Position numbers and translations under genes: made by a program
Source of the DNA: Terriglobia bacterium
GTDB taxonomy: Bacteria; Acidobacteriota; Terriglobia; UBA7540
NCBI GenBank assembly: GCA_022866195.1
Contig: JALHUF010000448.1
Span: 1-7,622 of the forward strand
DNA length: 7,622 nucleotides
Direction: 5' to 3'
Shown: positions 1-4,999 of the stretch, piece by piece
Layout: the number at the start of each line of letters is the position of its first letter
Numbering within the stretch: the first letter of the stretch is position 1
Notes under the pieces: generated by a model
The model's input: only the letters and a program-made list of their open reading frames with translations
The model's database searches: none
Told to the model about the DNA's origin: nothing

Positions 1-714
1 CCCATGACGCCTTATTACACCATCATGAAACTCGCGGAAGTCGGCACCACCGAGGAATTCATCCTCATGGTGCCGTTCACCCCTGCCCGTAAAGACAACA
101 TGATCGCCTGGATGGCCGCGCGCTGCGACGAGCCGAACTACGGCAAAGTGCTCGTCTTCACCTTCCCTAAACAGAAAATGGTGTATGGCCCCCAGCAGAT
201 CGAATCGCGCATCGACCAGGACCCCATGATCTCGCAACAACTCACCCTGTGGGGCCAGGGCGGCTCGTGCGTCATCCGTGGCACGCTGCTCGTGATTCCA
301 GTGCTCAATTCAGTGCTTTACGTGGAACCACTCTATCTAGCTGCCGAGGCTGGCGGAGGCTTGCCACAGTTGAAACGCGTCCTCGTCGCCTACTCGGACC
401 AGGTGGTAATGGAACCCACGCTCGACGCCGCGTTGAGCAAGATATTCCGCGGCACAGTCTCCACCGCGGCCGCGCAGCCGGCGCCTGTGGCCGCCCCGGG
501 GGCCGCACCTCCTCCCCGGACGGGTGCCCCTGCGGCGGATCTCCAGGCGCTGATCCGCGAGGCCAACCAGCACTACGAGCGCGCCCAGCAGCTTTTACGG
601 CAAGGAGATTTGGGTGGCTATGGAGAAGAAATCAAAAAGCTGGGAGAAGTCCTGAAACAGCTGGCAGGAAGCTCACTGCCAGAACGGAAAAAGGAAGCAG
701 GAAGTAGACAGTAA
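1..714 (+). CDS. UPF0182 family membrane protein, C-terminal part (5' end outside window)
   Basis: The frame is open to the left edge (Pro codon before the ATG at 4), so the ATG is internal and the gene starts upstream. The visible 236 residues match the conserved C-terminal region of UPF0182 (COG1615): PFTPARKDNMIAWMAARCDE, NYGKVLVFTFPKQ, YGPQQIESRI, ISQQLTLWGQGGS and VEPLYLAAE follow in the family order. Family members are usually about 900-1000 aa with several N-terminal membrane helices, so roughly 700 residues lie outside. After the core there is an Ala/Pro-rich linker (about residues 155-180 from the ATG at 4) and a final helix (HYERAQQLLRQGDLGGYGEE) also typical of the family. The biochemical role is unknown. 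The last residues (EAGSRQ, then TAA) are encoded by a dispersed repeat, so the extreme C-terminus is probably not conserved. Confidence 0.93.
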   Translation, partial: PMTPYYTIMKLAEVGTTEEFILMVPFTPARKDNMIAWMAARCDEPNYGKVLVFTFPKQKMVYGPQQIESRIDQDPMISQQLTLWGQGGSCVIRGTLLVIPVLNSVLYVEPLYLAAEAGGGLPQLKRVLVAYSDQVVMEPTLDAALSKIFRGTVSTAAAQPAPVAAPGAAPPPRTGAPAADLQALIREANQHYERAQQLLRQGDLGGYGEEIKKLGEVLKQLAGSSLPERKKEAGSRQ

Positions 715-727
715 GCAGTTGGCAATG
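693..727 (+). repeat. GCAGTA-type dispersed repeat, copy 1, overlapping the UPF0182 stop codon
   Basis: The stretch GCAGGAAGTAGACAGTAAGC followed by AGTTGGCA belongs to the same degenerate GCAG(G/T)AGGCAG family as the copies at 1521-1557 (minus strand) and 5857-5909. It runs in the sense direction of the upstream gene and supplies that gene's TAA stop (712-714). Similar short tandem-like intergenic repeats are common in Acidobacteriota; the function is unknown. Confidence 0.6.
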
Positions 728-728
728 A

Positions 729-1030
<302 letters not shown>

Positions 1031-1031
<1 letters not shown>

Positions 1032-1408
1032 TGCGATTTAAGACTGACGAGAACCTGCACCCCGAAGTTGCCAAGTTTCTCCAGAAGCAAGGCCACGATG
1101 CCGTGACTGTCTGGGACGAGAATCTGCGCGGAATCAAAGATATCCAAATGATCGAACGGTGATGGCTTGAGAAGCGGGCATTGCTGACACTCGATGTTGG
1201 GTTCGGTGACCTCCGCGCCCATCCCCCGGAGAACCATTGCGGAATCGTTGTCCTGCGGCTTGATAGCCAGAGCCGGAAGCATGTGCTTGGCGTGCTCCCC
1301 AGGGTCCTGCAATTGATCAAGACGGAACCCTTGGAGAAGCGCTTGTGGATTGTTGAGGAGAGCACCGTACGCATCAGAGGCGGCGAGCCTGAGTCAGACC
1401 AACCATGA
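1031..1408 (+). pseudogene. DUF5615 PIN-like toxin with in-frame TGA at codon 44 (decayed, or recoded)
   Basis: Read through, the frame gives a 125-residue DUF5615 protein. The first half has the nuclease motif FKTDENL (Asp6), then KQGHDAVTVWDENLRG. After the TGA at 1160-1162 the same frame continues with EKRALLTLDVGFGDLRAHPP (Asp55, Asp60), GIVVLRL and a C-terminal LWIVEESTVRIRG. These are the normal family blocks in normal order and spacing, so there is one nonsense codon and no frameshift. DUF5615 proteins are PIN-fold putative RNases. From memory, homologues often have Ala or Cys at the TGA position (…VCRxEGRALVTLD…), so a TGC/TGT to TGA change is the simple explanation. Translation from 1031 alone would yield a 43-aa fragment lacking the second acidic motif. 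It overlaps the DUF433 gene by one base. Selenocysteine is possible but poorly supported: only a weak hairpin follows, with its loop about 13 nt after the TGA. Confidence 0.8.
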
Positions 1409-1520
1409 CGCTTGCGCCTCTCGCCACTTCCCGTCTGCGAATTGCTGGCTCAATCAGATGTCGAGCTGGATGTCCACACAAAGCCCAACCTGGTACTGCC
1501 CGAGGTGAGCACTCCGGGTC
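1409..1520. other. Intergenic gap between two convergent genes, no clear gene
   Basis: The gap lies between the end of the DUF5615 frame and the 3' repeat of the peroxiredoxin gene. The + strand frame from 1412 reads a coding-like string (CELLAQSDVELDVHTKPNLV) before running into the repeat, but it matches no family I recognise and has no ribosome binding site. No T-tract terminator is visible for either convergent gene. Confidence 0.4.
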
Positions 1521-1557
1521 GCTGCCGACTGCCTACTGCTTACTGCCTCCTGCCTTT
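1521..1557 (-). repeat. GCAGTA-type dispersed repeat, copy 2, overlapping the peroxiredoxin stop codon
   Basis: On the minus strand it reads GCAGGAGGCAGTAAGCAGTA followed by GGCAGTCGGCAG. It is the same family and the same orientation relative to its upstream gene as copy 1. It encodes the last codons of the peroxiredoxin (AGGSKQ) and its TAG stop (1533-1535). Copies 1 and 2 are aligned in the same reading frame: GCA GGA (GGC) AGT (AGA/AAG) CAG then TAA/TAG. Confidence 0.6.
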
Positions 1558-2081
1558 CTGTGTTCCAGCAGGCTGCAGACGGCGTGCGCGCCGCTGGGGT
1601 CGATGGCGGCGGCATTCTTTTCAATGTGCCGGATAACCCCTTCCTTGTCCACGACAAAAGTGGTCCGGTTGGCGAAGCCGTGTTGCTCGTTGAAGATCCC
1701 GTATTGTTTCGAGACTGTCCGCTGAAAGTCGCTTAGCAAGGGGAACTTCACGCCAATCTGTTCGGCAAAGACTTTGTTGGCATGTGAACTATCCACGCTG
1801 ATGCCCAGAATCTGGGTGTCGGTCTGCTCGAATTTGGCGATATCAGCCTGATACGCCTTTAGCTCCTTCGTTCAGCCGCCGGTGAACGCCAGAACATAGA
1901 ACGCCAACACGACGTTCTTCTTTCCGTGAAAATCGCTGAGCTTGACGACCCTGCCTTCCTGGTCCGGCAGGGCGAAGTCCGGCGCTCTGTCCCCAACCTT
2001 CAGAGACCCAGCCTGGGCCGCGACGGGAGCCGCCAGGCCCAGTGCCAGAAATCTAGTGAAGCCGTTCAGTAATCTCCACAC
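1533..2081 (-). CDS. Exported AhpE-like peroxiredoxin, predicted selenoprotein (Sec70 encoded by in-frame TGA)
   Basis: One continuous minus-strand frame of 182 residues, interrupted only by TGA at 1874-1872 (codon 70). It starts at GTG 2081-2079, preceded by AGGAGGT with 6-nt spacing. Residues 1-24 look like a signal peptide (hydrophobic [12 protein letters not shown], likely cleavage AQA|G). The Prx domain then begins: [72 protein letters not shown] and VDKEGVI. The UGA falls exactly at the peroxidatic residue of the TxxC motif (Thr67, U70), and the conserved catalytic Arg is Arg139. The closest known match I recall is mycobacterial AhpE (LAFTGIC, YGVFNEQAGIANRGTFVVD), a one-Cys peroxiredoxin that reduces peroxides and peroxynitrite. 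Homology runs unbroken across the TGA, with no frameshift and no other stop. Cys169 is the only visible candidate resolving residue, and it is not an established one. A SECIS-like hairpin lies at 1836-1857. The alternative is a nonsense mutation or sequencing error at a Cys codon. Expression would need selA/B/C/D elsewhere in the genome. Confidence 0.82.
1836..1857 (-). promoter_or_regulatory. Candidate bacterial SECIS hairpin for the peroxiredoxin UGA
   Basis: The minus-strand RNA starts 14 nt after the UGA. The arms are GGCG-UAUCA and UGAUA-(U)-CGCC: nine Watson-Crick pairs, one bulged U on the 3' arm, and apical loop GGC. The loop begins 23 nt after the UGA. Published bacterial SECIS models expect an apical loop about 16-37 nt from the UGA, a short upper stem and a G in the first two loop bases; all are met. 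The E. coli fdhF element has CAGGUCUG at its tip and a bulged U (on its 5' arm); this one has CAGGCUG. It would be the SelB binding site. Confidence 0.65.
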
Positions 2082-2133
2082 GGATTGACCTCCTCCCCCA
2101 GAAGGATATGATGCCGCAAAAAAGCGCGCCGTC

Positions 2134-2139
2134 ATTATA
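2134..2139 (-). promoter_or_regulatory. TATAAT box upstream of the peroxiredoxin gene
   Basis: On the minus strand a perfect TATAAT at 2139-2134 precedes the GTG start (2081), which would give a leader of about 45 nt containing a GCGCGC/T6 stretch and the AGGAGGT site (2094-2088). No good -35 hexamer is visible 16-18 bp upstream (GAGGGA region), so it may need an activator or another sigma factor. Confidence 0.5.
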
Positions 2140-2334
2140 GCCCGAATCGGATCATTTCCCTCACGGCGGGACGCACCCGGCGATTGGTAGCTCAAGACCG
2201 CACCCAGGTGACGGCAACAGGGCCTTACTTGCCGAGACTGACAGGTTCCCCGCACGACAAGGAATGCAAGGTTTATGTAGAACACCAGTCCACTTCTTGG
2301 TTCTAATCTATTGAAAATAAAGCGCTAAAAGGTC
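2140..2334. other. Divergent intergenic region, nothing recognisable besides promoters at its edges
   Basis: The region separates the divergent peroxiredoxin and hsp20 genes. The minus-strand frame stays open to 2285 but has no family match there and lies upstream of the well-supported GTG start with its ribosome binding site. No tRNA, repeat or strong hairpin was found. Confidence 0.4.
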
Positions 2335-2363
2335 TTGATAGCTTGGCACTAAGATTATATGAT
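2335..2363 (+). promoter_or_regulatory. Sigma-70-type promoter of hsp20
   Basis: TTGATA (2335-2340), a 17-bp spacer and TATGAT (2358-2363): each hexamer is one base from consensus and the spacing is ideal. Transcription would start near 2370, giving a leader of about 40 nt before the ATG at 2411. No CIRCE operator is convincing here. Confidence 0.7.
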
Positions 2364-2410
2364 GTGTATCTGCTAAGGCTGAGAAAGAACAATCAAGGAG
2401 GTAGACAGCA

Positions 2411-2869
2411 ATGGCGATTGTTCGATGGCAACCGTTCCGTGATCTACTGGCAACTGAAAGGGAGTTCGACCGTCTTTTCCGCGAGGCTTTCTCCCCCCCG
2501 TTTGGCCAGAGGGAGGGCGAGCTCTCCACCCGAGCCTGGGCGCCGGCGGTCGACATCTTTGAAACCGAGAACAGCATCGTCCTGAAGGCCGAACTGCCGG
2601 GTGTTGACCCCAAGGACGTGGAGGTCCGCGTCGAGGACAACACGCTCTACCTGAAGGGCGAGCGCAAGTTCGAGAACGAGACCAAGGAGGAGAACTATCA
2701 CCGCATCGAGCGCTCCTACGGCTCCTTCGCGCGGAGCTTCGCGCTGCCCAACTCGATGGACGCCGAAAAGGTAGCAGCCGAGTACCAGGACGGCCTGTTG
2801 ACCTTGACGCTGCCCAAGCGGGAAGAGGCGAAGCCGAAGACCATCAAGATCAACGTCAGCAAGAGCTGA
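2411..2869 (+). CDS. Hsp20 / alpha-crystallin family small heat shock protein
   Basis: The product is 152 aa, normal length for a bacterial class A-like small heat shock protein. The N-terminal arm is MAIVRWQPFRDLLATEREFD (residues 1-20). The alpha-crystallin domain spans about 44-138: WAPAVDIFETENSIVLKAEL, PGVDPKDVEVRVEDNTLYLK, GERKFENE, then YGSFARSFALP and the conserved GLLTLTLPK. A C-terminal IKI (I-x-I) motif, used for oligomer contacts, follows. It is an ATP-independent cytoplasmic holdase that binds unfolding proteins. The ATG at 2411 has AAGGAGGT at 2395-2402 with 8-nt spacing, an excellent ribosome binding site. It has its own promoter just upstream and a likely terminator downstream, so it is a single-gene unit. 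Family identity is secure; no specific symbol is given. Confidence 0.96.
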   Translation: MAIVRWQPFRDLLATEREFDRLFREAFSPPFGQREGELSTRAWAPAVDIFETENSIVLKAELPGVDPKDVEVRVEDNTLYLKGERKFENETKEENYHRIERSYGSFARSFALPNSMDAEKVAAEYQDGLLTLTLPKREEAKPKTIKINVSKS

Positions 2870-2928
2870 CCGTCCGCGCGGCGTGCCGAAGCGCATCGCG
2901 CTTGCGTATTGACTGGCAGCATGGAGCC

Positions 2929-2971
2929 GCGCCGCGGTCGGCGGTTCTCGACGACCCGGCGCGCTTTTTTT
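2929..2971 (+). terminator. Probable rho-independent terminator of hsp20
   Basis: A GC-rich imperfect hairpin (arms around GCGCCGCGGTCG at 2929-2940 and CGACCCGGCGCGC at 2952-2964, loop near 2941-2951) is followed directly by seven T (2965-2971). It lies 60 nt after the hsp20 stop. The stem has a small internal mismatch. Confidence 0.6.
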
Positions 2972-2981
2972 GAATCTGCGT

Positions 2982-3002
2982 TCTCAAATCTCAGATTTGA
3001 GA
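2982..3002. repeat. Perfect inverted repeat, 10-bp arms, 1-nt centre
   Basis: TCTCAAATCT - C - AGATTTGAGA. With a one-base centre it is a near-continuous dyad, better suited to a DNA-binding site or cruciform than to an RNA hairpin of full length. It lies 10 bp after the T-tract of the hsp20 terminator. Confidence 0.7.
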
Positions 3003-3040
3003 TCCGCCGAGGGAACGCTGGCATCAGTTCCAACGGGGTC

Positions 3041-3085
3041 GAGTTTCTAGTTTCGATTTTCCAATTTCCATTTTCGAGTTTCGAA
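3041..3085. repeat. AT-rich degenerate repeat of GAGTTTC / AGTTTCGA units
   Basis: Units GAGTTTC, TAGTTTCGA, TTTCCAATTTCCATTTTC and GAGTTTCGAA follow one another. The base composition is far below the surrounding GC level. It resembles a second class of dispersed intergenic repeat distinct from the GCAGTA family. No function is assigned. Confidence 0.5.
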
Positions 3086-3087
3086 CG

Positions 3088-3201
3088 ATGAAGCTCCTCG
3101 ACTGGGAGGTCTTCGCCGGTGACACACTCACCGTGGACGGAGACATGAAGAAGGGCCAGATGACCTTCGATCGGGCCACTGCCAAGGCCGCACGGCTATA
3201 A
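3088..3201 (+). CDS. Doubtful small ORF, 37 aa, no recognised family
   Basis: ATG at 3088 and TAA at 3199-3201. The peptide has a coding-like composition (DWEVFAGDTLTVDGDMKKG, then MTFDRATAKAARL) and GC-rich third positions, but there is no Shine-Dalgarno sequence: the ATG directly follows the AT-rich repeat. It could be a genuine small protein, or the C-terminal remnant of a longer gene cut off by the repeat. I recognise no homologue. Confidence 0.25.
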   Translation: MKLLDWEVFAGDTLTVDGDMKKGQMTFDRATAKAARL

Positions 3202-3266
3202 CTGGCACCGCGGACCTGCAAAGCGAGTCCGTGCTGCGCGCTTTCCTCCACCCTACGCCGTCGTGG

Positions 3267-3272
3267 TATCAT
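3267..3272 (+). promoter_or_regulatory. TATCAT -10-like box 9 bp before the ATG at 3282
   Basis: TATCAT matches five of six consensus bases. A start 6-8 bp downstream would fall at or just before the ATG, suggesting a leaderless or nearly leaderless mRNA, consistent with the lack of a clear Shine-Dalgarno. No -35 element is evident. Confidence 0.35.
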
Positions 3273-3281
3273 CTTGGGTAT

Positions 3282-3944
3282 ATGATTGCCGAGCTATTCC
3301 CCCACTTGTACGACGTTCACGGCCGAAAGGTCTTTCGTCCCGGACGCTCTGAGCAGCGTACCGGGTTTCGGCCCACGTTCCCTATGGCACGGAATCTCAC
3401 CCAACCCTTGAAATGCAGGTGCTCTACCTTAGACGAAATACGCGAATTCCTTCTGACATGCCGGAGGTCTGACGCCGACCCGTTCGCCAAGAGAGACTAC
3501 TGGCAACCACCCGAGGAGTTGGAGAAGACCAGGACGGGGGATTGCGTGGACCTTGCGCTCTGGACTTGGCGGCAACTTCTGGAGATGGGATACGCAGCGC
3601 GCTTTACAGGCGGCAAGGCTGGCAGATACGGCGAAGGTCACGCTTGGGTCACGTTTGAGAAGGATGGCAAGTTCTACTTGCTGGAGCCTCAGCTGTCGCT
3701 GCTCGGCTTGCGGATGCCACGCATTTCCACTCTGCGATACCACCCGACAACTTCCGTGGCTTGGGACGGCGAAAAGATCTCATATTACGCGCACGAAAAG
3801 CGAGATACGGAACCCCCTCTCCGCATATTGCCTGGACTGGTGTGGGAATGGATCGCCATCTGGATTCCTTTCTGGGCGAGAACGATTCCGCGGATTTTGA
3901 TCGCCATCGCCCGGCGAATCCCTTTGGGTCGAATTCGTCGGTGA
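3282..3944 (+). CDS. Transglutaminase-like (papain-fold) protein with hydrophobic C-terminal helix
   Basis: 220 aa from the ATG at 3282. The frame extends 5' to a GTG at 3231, but those 17 residues look non-conserved. The core shows a transglutaminase/papain-like triad: Cys88 in RTGDCVDLALWTW, His120 in GEGHAWVTFEKDGK, and an acidic residue in FYLLEPQ (Glu135), in the right order and spacing for bacterial transglutaminase-like cysteine peptidases. In those families the Cys is the nucleophile and the His/acid pair activates it; the actual substrate (peptide, pseudomurein-like or other amide bond) cannot be told. No signal peptide is seen. The C-terminus (LPGLVWEWIAIWIPFWARTI, then a basic tail RRIPLGRIRR) is Trp/Ile-rich and could sit in or on the cytoplasmic membrane. 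The gene stands alone, with no obvious operon partner. Confidence 0.7.
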   Translation: MIAELFPHLYDVHGRKVFRPGRSEQRTGFRPTFPMARNLTQPLKCRCSTLDEIREFLLTCRRSDADPFAKRDYWQPPEELEKTRTGDCVDLALWTWRQLLEMGYAARFTGGKAGRYGEGHAWVTFEKDGKFYLLEPQLSLLGLRMPRISTLRYHPTTSVAWDGEKISYYAHEKRDTEPPLRILPGLVWEWIAIWIPFWARTIPRILIAIARRIPLGRIRR

Positions 3945-4098
3945 TCACGGGTTGGGTTTCTCGAACCATGAGCAGGTAGCGAAGAGTTATTCTTCAACTC
4001 TCCGGCTCTGGGGGCAAATGTCGGGGACGAACAGCCGCGGACGTACAGAACAAGCCTTCGCTACAGGCCCAAGTGGGTGAAAGTAGCAAGTGGCGCAG

Positions 4099-4209
4099 AT
4101 GCAGGTTCTCTTCCTCGGCCACGGGTGGCCGATGAATGCCATGGAGGAGAACTCCTTCACCCGGGCGTTCGTTGGTCTCCGCCCTTGGCGATTCGTGATG
4201 GCAGAATGA
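4099..4209 (+). pseudogene. N-terminal remnant of a 4,5-DOPA extradiol dioxygenase (LigB/YgiD type)
   Basis: An ATG-initiated 36-codon frame begins MQVLFLGHGWPMNAMEENSF followed by TRAF. This matches the start of the DODA-type extradiol dioxygenase family (E. coli YgiD: ALFLGHGSPMNVLEDN then YTRSW), including the GHG His that is a metal ligand. The Ser of GHGSP is replaced by Trp. After about residue 24-26 the match fades and the frame stops at TGA 4207-4209. Shifting one frame gives RSLVSALGDS then stop, which may be a frameshifted continuation. The family is about 250-270 aa, so about 90 % of the gene is missing. There is no ribosome binding site. The vapBC control region begins at the remnant's stop codon, suggesting that a rearrangement or insertion replaced the rest. 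Confidence 0.65.
4115..4132. repeat. Short perfect inverted repeat in the dioxygenase remnant
   Basis: TCGGCCAC - GG - GTGGCCGA, 8-bp arms. It coincides with the codons for the conserved LGHGWP block, so it may simply reflect coding sequence (a GC-rich Gly-His-Gly motif) and not a regulatory hairpin. Confidence 0.45.
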
Positions 4210-4227
4210 TATCGGCTGTGATATCAT
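4198..4227 (+). promoter_or_regulatory. vapBC promoter with paired TGATATC operator-like palindromes
   Basis: Two copies of the dyad TGATATC(G/A) lie at 4207-4214 and 4219-4226, exactly 12 bp apart. The second, TGATATCA, is a perfect 8-bp palindrome. They overlap a plausible promoter: ATGGCA (4198-4203), 18 bp, TATCAT (4222-4227). RHH antitoxins bind short repeated palindromes spaced about one helical turn apart, so this is a likely autoregulatory operator for VapB/VapC. The assignment is an inference from position and symmetry. Confidence 0.5.
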
Positions 4228-4245
4228 TTTGATGTCGGAGGATCT

Positions 4246-4500
4246 ATGCCCAATGTTACGGTGCGCAGGATTCCGAAAGATGTCTACGCCGGGCTGAAGC
4301 GCGACGCCAAGCGCCGCCGCCGCAGCCTGAATGCCGAAATCCTGGCCCTGTTCGCCGACAAGGCCGAGATGGCCCGTCGTCGAGCCCGCGCCGCCAAGGC
4401 GATGGCGGCAATCGACCGAATTCGTGAAGAAATCGCCCGCAAGTACCCTAATCAGCCTGACAGCGCTGAGTTGATCCGCGAAGACCGGGACAGTCGATGA
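4246..4500 (+). CDS. vapB: VapB antitoxin, FitA-like ribbon-helix-helix protein
   Basis: 84 aa. The first 45 residues are a ribbon-helix-helix DNA-binding domain: the beta strand PNVTVRRIP, then helix VYAGLKRDAKRRRRSLNAEI, with the RRSLNAEI turn typical of FitA/Arc-type antitoxins. The C-terminal half (Arg/Ala-rich helix, then IREEIARKYPNQPDSAELIR) would be the toxin-neutralising tail. The gene has GGAGG at 4237-4241, only 4 nt before the ATG, and palindromic operator-like sites immediately upstream. It overlaps the vapC start by the classic ATGA (4497-4500). Expected role: binds and blocks the PIN toxin and represses its own promoter as a complex. Confidence 0.88.
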   Translation: MPNVTVRRIPKDVYAGLKRDAKRRRRSLNAEILALFADKAEMARRRARAAKAMAAIDRIREEIARKYPNQPDSAELIREDRDSR

Positions 4501-4922
4501 GCCTCGTCATAGACGCGAGCGTCGCCACCAAGTACCTGCTTCCCGAAGCGGACACAGACAAAGCACGGGCCGTGTTCAAGGAATGGCAGGGCGGCCGGGT
4601 GGATTTGTTGGCACCCGATATTCTGCCTGCGGAAGTTGCTAACGCCCTGTGGAAGAGAGCCCTTCGCGGACTCGCCAGCCGCGATGAGATCGAGCGGCTC
4701 TTCGAGCAGTTTTCCGGAATGCGGATTCCCTTGACGCCTGCCGACGACCTGGCGGGATCGGCCCTCCGCCTGGCCCTCACGCACCGCCATTCCGTTTATG
4801 ATGGGTTGTATCTTGCTCTCGCGCTCGAGACGGGTTGGGATTTTCTGACCGCGGATGAGCGTTTGTTCAACTTGCTCTCCGCAGCATTCCCTCAGGTCAG
4901 GCTACTTCGCCATTGGAGTTGA
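4497..4922 (+). CDS. vapC: VapC toxin, PIN-domain ribonuclease
   Basis: 141 aa, normal PIN/VapC length. All four acidic active-site positions are present: Asp6 (LVIDASVATKYLL), Glu46 (LPAEVANALWKRA), Asp102 (HSVYDGLYLALA) and Asp120 (FLTADERLFN). PIN toxins are Mg2+/Mn2+-dependent endoribonucleases that cleave tRNA or rRNA and stop growth when freed from VapB. The target of this one cannot be read from sequence. It is translationally coupled to vapB through the ATGA overlap. The module appears intact, unlike the DUF433/DUF5615 pair 3 kb upstream. Confidence 0.93.
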   Translation: MSLVIDASVATKYLLPEADTDKARAVFKEWQGGRVDLLAPDILPAEVANALWKRALRGLASRDEIERLFEQFSGMRIPLTPADDLAGSALRLALTHRHSVYDGLYLALALETGWDFLTADERLFNLLSAAFPQVRLLRHWS

Positions 4923-4999
4923 TGGCGGCAGCCGCACGGGGTTGGCGGTGCATCTAATATAGGTGACAATGGAATGCTGGAACGTGGGGGTCGAAAGTA

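Noticed and set aside
1405..1725. Plus-strand frames of 106 and 74 aa (starts at 1405 and 1412)
   Set aside because: They run through the repeat ([13 protein letters not shown] translation) and antisense to the peroxiredoxin, with no family match and no ribosome binding site.
2150..2260. tRNA-like string TTGGTAGCTCAA
   Set aside because: No acceptor stem, anticodon arm or T-arm can be placed around it.
1872..2285. Separate 137-aa minus-strand gene ending at the TGA, with a start at 2285
   Set aside because: It is the N-terminal half of the peroxiredoxin plus unrelated upstream sequence. The homology continues in the same frame past the TGA, and the GTG at 2081 has a far better ribosome binding site.
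2343..2376. CIRCE-like operator before hsp20 (TTGGCACTA ... ATCTGCTAA)
   Set aside because: The half-sites match only partly and are 16 bp apart instead of 9; the similarity is probably chance.
3977..3987. 11-mer TAGCGAAGAGT also found at 7298-7308
   Set aside because: Several 11-mer matches are expected by chance in a window of this size, and the flanks do not align.
3994..4227. 77-aa minus-strand frame in the 3945-4245 gap
   Set aside because: It has no motif or ribosome binding site and lies opposite the dioxygenase remnant, which explains its openness.
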